Source: Paramarasmius palmivorus
Taxonomy: Eukaryota > Basidiomycota > Agaricomycetes > Agaricales > Marasmiaceae
NCBI GenBank assembly: GCA_037176845.1
Contig: JAYKXP010000001.1
Coordinates: 1,240,001 to 1,304,000 of the forward strand
Direction of reading: 5' to 3'
Length of the DNA stretch: 64,000 nucleotides
The notes below the pieces were generated by a model, which was given only the letters and a program-made list of their open reading frames with translations, was not told where the DNA came from and searched no databases. The translations under genes were made by a program, and so were the position numbers. How positions within the stretch are numbered: position 1 is the stretch's first letter; the number at the start of each line of letters is the position of its first letter. This document shows positions 40,712 through 52,315 of the stretch, piece by piece.

Positions 40712-41255
40712 GAGGCAGATGTGGTTTGTTCCCGAGCTTCAGTTTCCGTCCGGTTTATATACTCGAGACCAGACGCTTTGCAAGGTTTCTGGGCCCACCC
40801 TTCACCGGCGCAGCAGTGCGCAGTAGGCTTAGAGCGACTATCTTCAAAACTCTGCCGCAGCGGGTGGTTTGAATCTAAGCTTTATATGTGATGTTGGGGT
40901 AGTAAGGATCGGAAGAAATGGATCCATGTGGGGTTTTTCTGACTCATTATCCTGGTTCACCGAACGATTCAACGTTTGTATTTTTCCGGTCGAAACCTCG
41001 ATTGGGAAGAAGATATGACCTTTGGTGGAACCACCCTTGTACAGTATGAGAATCTGCCGACAGCCAGATGGGTAAGTAGAGGCCCTACAGTCAGCTGTGC
41101 TCGTACTCACAATGCTCACGGAATAGCTCCTAAGTATAAGGAGAATTCCAGTTTTTCTGGCTGGAAGGCATTGTCCATGTCGGTCGCGAAGAAAGAGTCA
41201 TGGACGCGTCAAAATCCCACGCAACTGGACGCGTTCCCCTTTCATTGTGACCACC

Positions 41256-44109
41256 ATGTCGGAAGCTGGAACCCCTCCCCCGACACAGCCAAAGATACAA
41301 AATCAATGTAAGGATTCAATCTAGGATGTATAAGTATTGTTCTAAAACGTGTACCAAGATCCAGAGGATACCATCCGAATTTTACTCGCGACCGACAATC
41401 ACATTGGCTACTTGGAGAGGGATCCAGTTCGCGGTCAGGACTCTATCAACACATTTGAGGAGATTTTGAAATTGGCGAAGAAGAAAGATGTACGTATCCT
41501 CCTCGCCTGTATTGTCCCTCTTGCTTATGAAAAAGCAGGTTGACTTTGTTCTCCTCGCTGGTGATTTATTTCACGAGAATAAACCGTCCCGAGATTGTCT
41601 TTACCGAACTATTGCATTGTTGCGGGAATATACTATGGGAGATAAACCTATACAAGTTGAACTACTGAGTGATCCGGATGAAGGAAAGGCAACAGGCTTC
41701 TCGTGCGTTGTCAACGCCCATTACATCTATCAGACCAGCTTACATATTGGCTCTTCAGATTCCCTGCCATCAACTATGAAGACCCCAATTTCAACGTCAG
41801 CATTCCGGTCTTCTCAATACACGGGAACCACGATGACCCGCAAGGAGCTGGCGCAGTGCGTATTCCTCATACATATCTGCCTGTGACTTCGCCGACTAGT
41901 CAACCTGCCAGGAAGGTGCCCTTTGTGCTCTCGACGTCCTCTCTGTCTCCGGTCTTCTCAACTACATGGGCAAATTCGACTTGCCTGTTCATGACGCCGA
42001 CGCAGCCAGCACTGGTATCGCTGTTCGCCCAGTTTTACTTCGAAAAGGCAACACCCATCTTGGGATGTACGGTATCGGAAACGTGAAAGATGCTCGGTTA
42101 CATTTTGAACTTCGGAGCAATCGCGTGCGGATGTTCATGCCTAGGGACAAGGATGATTGGTTCAATCTCTTATTGCTTCATCAGAATCGGTGGGCAACCT
42201 CATCCATGTCCTGTACATGTCTAATCTGACGTGTTCCAGAGTAAAACACGGACCTCAAGAATTCGTTCCGGAAGGCATGTTCGACGACAGCGTCAATCTC
42301 GTTATATGGGGTCATGAACACGATTGCCGGATTGTCCCTGAACCTGTGGCAGGAAAGAACTATTTCATCTCACAGCCTGGTTCATCCGTTGCTACTTCAC
42401 TTGCAGATGGTGAAGCTATCGAAAAGTATACACATTTAGAAACTTCTTTTCGCCTAGGCTAATGAATGGCTTTAGGCATGTCGCGCTCCTCGAGATTCAA
42501 GGCAAAGAGTTTCAAATGTCTCCCATTCCGCTACGAACCGTTCGACCATTTGTCATAGAGGAGGTTACGTTGACGAGCGCCGCAGAGAAAGAAGGCTTCG
42601 ACATCTCTGACCAAATCGCGATATCCAAGTTCCTCAAGGGAAAGGTCAGAATAGGTGTTTGATGCACCAATAACAAACCAGCTAACACCCGTCATAATAG
42701 GTTAACGAACTAATAGAAAAGGCCAACGAACAATGGGAGGTTCGCAACGAAAAATCCATATCAGAAGGCGACGGCGAAATACCCCAAATGCTTCCTCTCG
42801 TTCGTCTCAAAGTCGACACTACCGGGGTCAGCGAAACTTTCAACCCAATTCGATTCGGGCAAGAGTTCCAAGGACGTATTGCTAACCCACGCGATGTTTT
42901 GATTTTCCATCGTTCTAAAAAGGGAGCCAAGCGTACTAAAGTGGATATTGATCAACCTGAATTGAGTATCGACGATCCGGATTTGAGCGTTTCGGAGAAG
43001 CTTGCCAAGGTTCGAGTTGCGAATCTGGTCAAAGAGTATCTTTCGGTGCAGGAGCCTCAGTTGTTGGTGGAGGTCGGCATGTCGGATGCTATTCAGATGT
43101 TTGTGGAGAAGGATGATATACATGCCATCCAGACGTGAGTGTCACAACCCTAATATGTGTTGTGCTGAGGTGTTGATGACATGGTTCAGGCACGTCAAGA
43201 AGATACTCAAGACCATGGCAGACAAGGCCAAACCAAAGGCCATTGCTGAAGGAGAAGAATTGAATGACGAACAGATCGAGGAAGTGGTCTGTATTAGTGG
43301 TAATCCTCCACATCTTCGTTCTGAACCGTCTTTTAGCTTCAGCAAGTCAGAGAAGAAACGGCAAAAGAATACGTAGAGAACAGTGCACAGAATAAGACCG
43401 CGAAGTCCAAGGTACTTCATACTTCGTTCGCGTAATATATCGTGCTAACTCTCGAGACGTTGAAGGGCAAATCCAAAGCAAAGGGTGACGAGAGTGATGC
43501 GCAGTCCGTCGACTCCATGATGATGGATGTCGATGCGGATGGCGCTGGCGCTGGGTCTGACTTTGATGCAGAATCAGATCCACCACCGCCAAAGAAGAAA
43601 GCCGCCGCAAAGAAAGCACCAGCTAAAAGTACAACAACGAAGGCAAAGGCAAAAGCGGCACCCAAGAAGAGAGGGAAGAAGGCTGTGGTGAGTTTCTGAT
43701 TCTGTGCTGCAAAGCTTGAGGAATCTCACCATGCACGATAGAGTGAAGATGAAGACGATGATGTGATAGAGATACCAGACGACGATGAAGAAGAGGAAGA
43801 GCCACCGAAACCTGTGAAAAAGACGAACCGTGCTGCTGTTTTGAGGTACTATTGACGTTCTCGACGACAACAGCGATACTGATTTTCATTAGTCAACCAG
43901 CGAAGAAGGCGCCTGCAAAGAGGAAGACTGCAGCAGCACCGAAGCAATCACAGTTAACATTTGCACCCGTCGCCACTGGCCGATCTTCGCGAGCCGCGGC
44001 GACAAAGGCTAGGGGGAAGATGGTGGTAAGTCCGTATTGCGGTGTAATATATCTTTGGCTCATGCCGCCTTACTATTAGGTGGATGACGACGACGACGAT
44101 AGTGGTTAG
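41256..44109 (+). CDS. MRE11: Double-strand break repair nuclease MRE11
   Basis: MRE11 is the nuclease of the MRE11-RAD50-NBS1/XRS2 complex that processes DNA breaks and telomeres. Fourteen exons (41256-41307, 41359-41489, 41539-41702, 41759-41855, 41912-42189, 42240-42425, 42476-42644, 42701-43134, 43190-43286, 43337-43411, 43457-43687, 43742-43845, 43893-44025, 44080-44109) give 726 residues. All five phosphoesterase motifs are visible: 'LLATDNHIG', '[12 protein letters not shown]', 'IHGNHDDP', 'LLLHQNR' and 'VIWGHEHDC'. The C-terminal 200 residues are Lys/Ala- and Asp/Glu-rich, typical of the DNA-binding tail, and end in a run of Asp. The exon 9 end is the least certain; GTG|gtctgt was chosen because it gives 'IEEVLQQVREE'. 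The 5' 9 bases of the gene recur inverted at 39.3 kb. Confidence 0.95.
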
Positions 44110-44646
44110 GGAGGCTTTAAGTTCGTCTGCAAGTGTCTTGTTATTTCTCAAATGCTGTCTTTTCTTGCCTTCATTTTACATTTTGCGGGCCTATCATAAC
44201 CTCGAAACTTGCAACTAGTGTAATATATGTACGCTCTACTGATTGTGGGATGGTATTTCCTGTGGTTCGGGCTGTACGGCGTGCCAAACCCGTGTCAACC
44301 ACGAACCCAAGTTTGAGGTAAATGTTCATGTGGATTGCATGTGGACTTGCCCTGGATTTCCCAGAAGTTCAACACCATTAACGTTCTGGACGCCTGATCT
44401 ATGATACCACAGCAACAAGAGGCGGCACTCCATTGAAAACGAGTATATGAATGGCGACAACACATAGCCTCATAATTAGCCTTCTGCAGCTCGGTGCTAT
44501 GCTCCTGTCTGAAAAGGCGCTTAAATCCTTTTCATAACTCCGGCCTGACGGAAGAAAGATCTCCATTCTCATCTTTTCCATACTACCACCACCACGTTTC
44601 AAAGTTTTCATCTCTAGCAACCGTGCTCAAGGTGTCGGATTTTTCG
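44110..44646. other. Intergenic, MRE11 to Zn2Cys6 gene
   Basis: About 540 bases, both neighbours on the plus strand. It should hold the promoter of the Zn2Cys6 gene. No element assigned. Confidence 0.35.
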
Positions 44647-45890
44647 ATGAGCTCGAGCACAAGGTCAAAATCTCGTTCAGTAAAAACCCATACCAAGTCT
44701 CGACTAGGATGTACTTGTTGTAAAAGGCGGAGGGTCAAGGTGAGTTTCGGATTTGGTTCTTGTTTGGGAATTTTGTTCGCTGAGAGCCTGACCAGTGCGA
44801 CGAAGTGCGGCCTATCTGTGGTAACTGCAAACGCAGAAATACGGATTGTGAATGGCAATATTTCGAACGTCCATTCACTATACAAACACCAAGCGAATCT
44901 CCTGAGCCTGTGCTTGTTCAACAGCCGAGTTCACTATCGCTTATTGCGTCCCCATTCTCACCGAGCTCAAATACCCAAGCCTTGCTGCCGTTGGACATGA
45001 CTACACTTAAATTGTTTCACCATTACAGTCTAGTCACCTCGACAACGCTAGCACATTCCCCTGACGCACTGGGTACCATCCAATTCGCAGTGCCCAGTAT
45101 GGCCTTCACCGAACCTCTCCTCATGCATTCAATGCTTGCTGTCGCTTCCATGCACATGCACACTCTCCTAAACCCCATCGGAATATCCGACGAGGATTAC
45201 CTCGGCCTCTCACAACGACACCGAAACCAAGCCCTGTCATTAACCCGCAACTCTCTCTCACCCGACACCATACTCCTCGTCATGGGTCATCTTATGATAT
45301 ACAGATTTGCTGAGGCTTTCTGTACCACCAACGGACCACCAGCGATATTTACCTTGATCGCTACTGTACGAAGTGCTTTACCAAATTTCGACTACGTTTT
45401 TCGAGAGGAACAGCTTCTACCATTGAACTGGCCACATAGAACGTTGGATCAGCTAGAAGAACACATAAAAAGTTCACCGACACACATACCTTTTCCATCA
45501 CTTCTTCACCAGATTCACCTCCCCTCATCAGCCTTCCCAGACCCAGAGGAAGTTTCAACCCCAGAAACCTCCGAGGTGTATCATATGGCCGTGGAGTACT
45601 TGCGCTATACGTGGTACATGTGTCAAGACCCCAACGCCAGTCTAGGAGGTGCCATGTCGTGGCTCGTTCGAATGTCGGATGATTTCTATGGGTTTTTGAC
45701 TGAGCGGCGGCCGAGAGCGATGGTGATCCTGTATCATTATTGTTTGATACTCAGTCAGCTCAAACATTATTGGTGGGCATCAGGGAAGGACAGTTTATCG
45801 TGGATAGCCATGATGCTAGACGCGCAGTGGATGGAATGTATATTGAATCCGATAGGAGCTGGTGGTATAGATGCTAGTGGATATAGCTGA
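44647..45890 (+). CDS. Zn(II)2Cys6 fungal transcription factor
   Basis: Two exons (44647-44739, 44796-45890) give 395 residues. The N-terminal binuclear zinc cluster is complete once the intron is removed: Cys22-x2-Cys25-x6-Cys32-x6-Cys39-x2-Cys42-x6-Cys49, with the basic 'KRRRVK' between the first cysteines. The rest resembles the C-terminal domain of fungal sterol-uptake/UPC2-type regulators: 'LKLFHHYSLVTSTTL', 'EPLLMHSMLAVASMHM', 'ALSLTRNSL'. Targets are unknown. It is convergent with the ArfGAP gene, 137 bases apart. The start puts ATG 20 codons before the first zinc ligand, usual for the class. Confidence 0.88.
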
Positions 45891-46027
45891 TACAGATTTA
45901 CTTTACAAGCCCAAATGTTAACCAGACTATTACTATCCGAGGATGTAATGTAAGTGCGAAACCAAGAAGAATAACTCAACGAAAGCGCGTAAAACAGTTC
46001 TAGAAGAAAGAAGGTAACAAAAAGTTC

Positions 46028-47676
46028 TCACATCGCACCCCATTGCTGCTGACCACCAAAAGGTTGTTGCTGTTGACCCCACTGGTTGAACATCGGTTGC
46101 TGCTGCTGCTGCTGCTGAGGAAAACCCATTCCCATCGCCATATTCGGACCCATGTTCATACCCATACCACCAAACTGTTGCGGCTGCTGCAACTGAGGAC
46201 TAGGCGACATCGTAAACTGACCCCCCGGCATCTGTGGTGTCGTCGACATCATCATCTGGGGCGTCGTGGACAGCATTGGTTGAGGACTATGTCCTGGCAT
46301 GAACTGCCCTTGTGGTTGTTGCTGTTGAGCGAACATGGGCTGAGGCGATTGCACGATCTGCTGTGGCTGATGAGCGAACATGGGCGGTTGCTGTTGTTGC
46401 TGTTGGAACATCGGGTTGAGTCCCCCAAACGGCTGTTGTTGCTGAGGAAACTGTTGCGCGAACTGCGCCTGTTGGAATGCGTTGGGGTTTGCTTGCAGAC
46501 CGAGTCCACCCATGTTGGGATTGGCGTTCATACCCATTGGCATACCCGTTGGATTATTGGATAATCCGTTCATACCAAATGGAGCGTTCATTCCATTAGG
46601 AGACATCATTGACGGTGCGGACATGCCCATATTGAACGACGGCGGTTGCGAATATTGTAACGGCAATGACGAGCTCGTGGACGGCGCCTGTAGTGATACC
46701 AAATCGTCCCATACTCCACCTTTTGCCTGTTCGGTGGTATTAGAAGGAGCGAGAGAAGTCTGTCTCGGGGGAAGCTGCTGCTGAGTTAATGGTGCCGGCT
46801 GGGAAACATGACGTGGTTGAGCAGCTGGTATGGACTGTATAGGTTGCGACACTGATCTCGTGGGTGCAACAACAGGAGCCGCAGACGGTGTAGCTGATGA
46901 GGGTAATTTCGAAGGTGGTGGTGTAGGTTCGGCTTTGAAGTTGTCTAGAGGTGTAGACTGCGATCTGGGTGCAACTGAAGATGTAGACCTCGATGGTCCC
47001 AATTTAGATGCAGCGAGAGCTGATCTGTCCATGAATCGCTTGTATTCGTACTTGGCTGATGTCAAAAGGTGTCAATCAGAGCCGGGTCGAGTAATGTAAT
47101 AAGAGTACGCACATCGAATGTATTGCTCTAGCTCACTGTCTCTCTCGTCTTCCATCAGCACTGGGGGAGGTGGATGTCGAACCTCATTGGGACAGTAAAT
47201 CGCATTCGAGTTCAGGTTACCCATTTCTTTCATACGCTACACAGAACTCTAGGTCAGGGTGCGTATCAATGAAGAGAAAGCACACTCACGTCGACCTGTT
47301 CCTTGGTCCATGTATCCATAGTAAGACTCTTCCTGCACTCGACGCTTCAGCATCAATATCCCCGACAAAGACTCGACCAACGTACACTTTAGTGATATGT
47401 GTACCAATCTTTCGATGTATGCTGGCACAGGTGACGCTAAAGAGAACTATTAGGCCAATCGTCTTTCAGTAAGTTGCTGCTACGCACCAGATGAAGATAC
47501 CCAGGTTGTGTGAAGCCCATCGAGGAGTCCGAGTTTTGCAGTCTGCACATATATCTATAACCAACTTACAATCAGCCTTGAGCAACAGAAACGAACAACG
47601 GCATACCATTTCCAGGCTTCGTGGCAAGCTCTAAGAGAAGCTTCTGGTTTCTATCTGCAGCGAGCTTATTGGCCAT
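46028..47676 (-). CDS. ArfGAP domain protein with Gln-rich tail (AGE2/SMAP-like)
   Basis: The protein stimulates GTP hydrolysis by Arf GTPases in vesicle traffic. Six exons (47607-47676, 47488-47554, 47386-47436, 47290-47332, 47113-47236, 46028-47055) give 460 residues. The ArfGAP zinc finger forms across three introns: Cys26-x2-Cys29-x16-Cys46-x2-Cys49, with 'PRWASHNLGIFIC' and 'IHRKIGTHITKV'. 'LTMDTWTKEQVDRMKEMGN' follows, typical of the domain. The last 250 residues are rich in Gln, Met, Pro and Asn, with several poly-Gln runs, suggesting a disordered, possibly clathrin- or EH-binding tail. The assignment to the AGE2/SMAP branch rather than Gts1 is inference. Confidence 0.9.
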
Positions 47677-47929
47677 GGAGGTACTGATTAGAGATGGAAA
47701 CAGTTGCTGGGTCTTGCGTCACACCACCGGTAAACGTTTCCTTCCGTTTACGCGCAGATAGATACTTTTGAAGGCGAGATTACAATTATTCTAAGTACGG
47801 GTATACACCGATAGCGAATAGCCTTCTACTTAAACAGCTTGCGTCCCTGGTAATAACTAATAGGTTCCTCTAGATGCATAAAAGGAGAGGGGCCCAGAAC
47901 TCTGTCAGGACCAGTCACTCAGTCACCGT

Positions 47930-49293
47930 CTACTCCGGCTTTGAGCTGGTGTTTTTATGCTGTCCGGCCTCGGCTTCCTCCATCTGTAGTTGCTCATACT
48001 TCGCCGTACTACCATCTCCCGAAGCATTACGAGGCTGCGACTCGACATGCTTGACCCAAGTGTAATAAATAGATCCACCGAGAATGATACCGATTGACGA
48101 GGCACGTCCGCTGTAAACGCGTTTCGACATGAGCATTTACCCCTTGCTGCATACAAAAATGACAAGCTGAATAAACTCACGTCGTGATAACATCATGGAA
48201 AAGCCATTTGCCCAATAACGATGCAGCAACTCCGCGAACGGCAGACGAAATCATGTGTGTAATAGGGGAAGTGACCTTGATAGATAACAAGCTAGCAATG
48301 CTCATCATGAAACCAAGGGCGCCCGTTATGGCCGAACCCCACATGAATGTCGTGAATGCGCTCATTTCACCGCTGGTCCTCAATAGCTCGTCGGCACCGA
48401 CAAGTAGCTTGACGACATCCTTGGTTTCGCCAGCGAGGATAATAACAGGAATGAGGACTATGGCGCTGAGGAGATTGGTATACCACGATAAAAGCAGGGG
48501 ACTGCCGTTGACGACATTCAAGCTCTGCTTGATAACAACGGAGTGTGTTGCTGTGATGGCGGAGCTAACGACTCCAAAGAAGATACCCTTGCCGGAGATG
48601 GGTGTGCCGTCGAGGAAAACGCCGATAAAGAAGCCCATGGTGACAATAGCGCATGCAAACAGAATTTGCAAGGAAGGACGAGCATGGAGAGCGATGAATG
48701 AGGTAACCACAGTGAATGGCAAAACGAGACCTCGCGCGACTTGGTAGAAGGATGCATCGACGTATTTGAGCGTATAGTTGCTGAAGCTATGGAGGACGTT
48801 AGTCCCGCTAGGCCTCCAATATCTTGATATTCCCATACATACCTGAGACCAACGACATTCAAACCAACCATCGCCACGAGGCCCTTGCATACTTGCAAGT
48901 CAAATGTCAAACGGTCGGGTAAAAGCTTGAGAACATCCGAGATAACGAATAGCACGACAGCAATGACAAGCTGTGTGAAAAGGAAGAATAGAGGTGTCGA
49001 AGTTTCGTTCAAAACCCATTTGTTGCTGTGATACGTAGCAGAGAAAACTAAGACACAGGTTCCAAGTTGTTCGACATTCTGCACTTACGCCATGACCATC
49101 TACAAAGCGATTCTTCAGAAGACGTAAAAGCGACTTCAATGTAAAGGTTACGCACCGCCAGAGCTGCTACCAAGTAAAAGACGACCACCCCAGTCTACAA
49201 CTGTCCATCAACCAAGGTACAGCGATGAGGAACTACTGCTGGGCGTACCACAAGCATCTTTGAAGGAGGTTTTTGGGCATTTTGTTGGGCCAT
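47930..49293 (-). CDS. Nucleotide-sugar transporter, GDP-fucose (SLC35C1) type
   Basis: Six exons (49249-49293, 49156-49194, 49089-49099, 48843-49025, 48181-48786, 47930-48110) give 354 residues with about ten hydrophobic helices of the EamA/TPT fold. Exon 3 is only 11 nt. Diagnostic stretches resemble the SLC35C1 branch: 'NKWVLN' in helix 1, 'TLKYVDASFYQVARGLVLPF', 'LLLSWYTNLLSAIVLIPVII', 'IKVTSPITHMISSAVRGVAA' and 'GGSIYYTWVKHVE' before a hydrophilic tail. Members of that branch carry GDP-fucose into the Golgi. Presence of GMD and GDP-fucose synthase in the same window, on the same strand, supports this substrate. A triose-phosphate-type or other nucleotide-sugar specificity cannot be excluded. 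Confidence 0.78.
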
Positions 49294-52200
49294 AATGAGA
49301 GAAAGGGCGAGGGAACGGCAAGGACAGCGGCGCCTCGGTAAGAAAAAAGTGGATGAAGGAAAAGGGACGTGTCCGTATCAACTCCACATTTTTCAATGGC
49401 TGCGGTTGGCGGCTGATGGCAGTGATGGGTAAGTGAGGTAATACATCCGAACCTGTTCTTTCTGCAGCTCTGCCAGCTCACTTTCAAGGCTCAATGTCAA
49501 AGTCGTTCTCATGCTCTGGATGAGAATAAAAATAGTTCAAGCAGACAACCGGAAAATGGGCACTCGGTATTGTTTCGGGGGACATGCTCCAATTCGCAAA
49601 AAACAGTGGTAAAATGTGGGCTTTAGCGCTGAAGCGCTTAAGTGCTATCATAGTATTAGATCAATCTGCAGACATACATACGTACATCAAAGAGGTTAGA
49701 AGAAAGCAATCCTAACGGCCCCTAGCAGTACTTAAACGTTGGCAAGAGAATCAAGGCGACTCCATGAGATGGAGTCTGGATGGATGCTGTGCCTTGCAGT
49801 GACCCTGGCGTCTCCGCGCTCGAGCCTGAGGCTCTGCTTGCAATCGGTTACTTCCTTCCCCGGGAGCGATTGCCATGGAAATGTGGAGATATTGAGTCTT
49901 GTCCATCTGGAGCGGTGACTTCGCGAACTTGCGGGAGGGGCACTCCTTGATCCTGGTTGAATGATGACCTCAGTTTCGGTGTGAGGATGAGATACGACTG
50001 GGCCCTCTTGAGATGAGTCGCGGAGTTCAAACAAGTATAGGAGAAGGCTTGGTCTTACAGTAAGGTCACAAGATGGATCAGAGAACCAGGAGCCCAAAAA
50101 AGTATTGCATCACAAGTATATCATGATGTTGGATCCCCACAAGACTGAAGACGTTAAGAGCACAGTAGGAGCTTTGAAAGCTCCGACCACAAAGATAACG
50201 AACAGACGAGCGCCAGAAAGTCACAGAGTGCGCCATAGGAGCTCCCAAGCTAGTCATACCATCATGTCATAGGTCACCGGGAAGTTGCGGCTGAAGTTGG
50301 CAAACTTCGACAGATAAGAAGGTATTTCGGGGGCAGGGTGGAGTTGCTGCATATGCGCAAACGCAGTGGTGAATCTATCTAGACATAATAATACCTTATG
50401 ACACAGAACGAGGTGGCAGTAGCTTCTAAAATCCTGTAATGCGGGAGAACACTGACCATACCTAATGACAGCGGCATCGTAAGGTCCTCTCTCTTGGGAT
50501 TTGGGATCCTCAACGTAAGCTAGCTTGAGTGAGATATCGAGCTAGTATGTTTCAGGAGGTCTGGGGAAGATAGAAGATGAGCTTTGAGGATATCAGATCC
50601 AGAATGTTGGTGGTCAACACGTAAGAGTGTGAAATATACCTAAGCGCCCGGAAGGCCGGGCCTAAATTGACCGAGAGTTGTAGAGCGCTTAAGCACCGAA
50701 TCCGCTTTTTGAATTTCAACCACCATGATCTCCCTCCTGGCATATACATGCCTTCTACTCCTGTTTCACGATTGCTATAGGTGAAGATATATTGATTGAA
50801 AGCTCAAAAAACTTACTGGTCGTGGTTGGTGCTTGTATCTCGTCACCTGTATGAGCTCATTGACGTCTTTTCAGGTATTCGACCAAAATGGAAGACTCCG
50901 ATGTTATTGGAACTCTGATAGACCCGAGGAATGTTTCTACGATGGGATAACCATTCTTTGCCATCGCTTAGCACCTAAGTAGCTTGTAATTTCTACTCAA
51001 ACATCAGGTCCCCGAATTGGACCGAGAGTCCGAGACCGAGTGGATTGTTCACAATAGGATCGTTAACCGAGGACTAGACTCCCGACTACTAGAGCGAAAT
51101 ACAGAACCGAGTTGGACTCGCAAAAATCGGCGAGCGCATCAAAATCACCGATTCCCAATGAGGCCTTCGATACGTTGCGGTTCAGTTAGGCACAAAGCAC
51201 GTGTACCACCGCCCAAACCATTTTAACAAATTGACGGACACTGTAAGTACTCTATCAGATTCGTTTGCTTCCTTATCACCTTCTGACCTAAGAGGTACTA
51301 CAGCATTGCAGTTCTTGGCTTCGTTGGAGCGCAGGCCTGGCCCATACGTGGTCATTCCGCCGTGAGCCACCCAAGTCATTGAAATATCCATCGGCCCGAC
51401 CCTCATGGACCCCTTCCCGTTTCTCAGGAAAGAGCGCTCTTTTCCGTCGCAAGGAATCTGTCTCGCACGCTTTGAATAGCATATATCCGGATCACAGATT
51501 CAATCGCAGTGCTCTGGCTGCCAGGTGTGGTAGACCGTAGACTTGACAACCTGGAGGTACATCCTACACTTTTGATCGCGAGATCGATGGCCACTGTTCA
51601 TTCGACGTAGATGTGATCTTGTGCCATTAATGGGGCAATATTAAAGAGGTAGATGTGACCTCGCTTTGCGAAGCGGCGAATCCTGGTTTCAAGCTCAGCT
51701 GCGAACCTTCCCTTTTTCAAGGGCGGTTGACGTTCCTACCTGGAGCTTTCTCTAGCGGACCCAAGAACGGACGAGCCAGCCCCCAAAGCGGAAGGGATCG
51801 ACATCGGCGCGTCAATTCTGATATTGGAAGGGGACGAGCGAAAGGGTCGTGGGAAGTCTTTCCTACATGAAAAACCACGAAAATAGCGCGCTTTTGGAAA
51901 CCACCGAACTTTTCGACTGTTCTCTGCCCGTCCGCTATCCTATTTCCATGCGTCTCTGCCATTTTGAGCCCACTTCGATCCTTTCTCATTAACTATTGCT
52001 GTGGGGACATCTGTGCTATCTTCCGAGGTTCTTCTCAAGCTCAGAACCTCGGAGTCGCCGAGCATGCCCGTGTTGAGTCGGTCGTGACCGCCTCCCTGCC
52101 CGAAGGATGCCGATTTCCCTTGCTTCGAGGGACGGACCACACTGTTGATTAATCCCAATAGTATTTTGCCCCCCGACACGAATATGCTTACGCGAGGCTC

Positions 52201-52315
52201 AATTAATCACACCGACCCTTGGAAAAGGAAGATGTAACAACACGATAAGGCCGGCTTCTTTTGGCCATTCACCAGAGTATTTAAGTACGGGGCTCGCCCA
52301 TCAAGGAATCCAGTT
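49294..52315. other. 3 kb region with no gene recognised
   Basis: Only short frames, none joinable and none with a motif. The left part should hold the transporter promoter. The right end holds a TATA-like TATTTAA (52278-52284) 32 bases before the P450 start. No terminal repeats or transposase signature seen. Confidence 0.45.

Larger units (their letters stand above)
37530..41030. repeat. Segmental tandem duplication (two units of about 1.6-1.8 kb)
   Basis: Unit A (about 37530-39300) and unit B (about 39430-41030) share the same order: the 3' part of the 7-TM gene, a minus-strand GNAT gene, its upstream region, and a block reading 'gaaatgg..ccatgtgg.gtttttctgactca' (39178 and 40914). Exon lengths of the GNAT copies are identical (31, 51, 166, 82, 198, 111 nt). 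The 7-TM part is intact only in unit A. Between the units lies an inverted fragment of the MRE11 5' region. Confidence 0.85.

Noticed and set aside
46043..46564. Long plus-strand frame rich in Leu/Arg/His opposite the ArfGAP tail
   Set aside because: It is the antisense of the poly-Gln region; CAG/CTG repeats always leave such frames open.
49294..52315. Possible mobile element in the 3 kb gene-free region
   Set aside because: No terminal repeats, target-site duplication or transposase/reverse-transcriptase motif could be seen.
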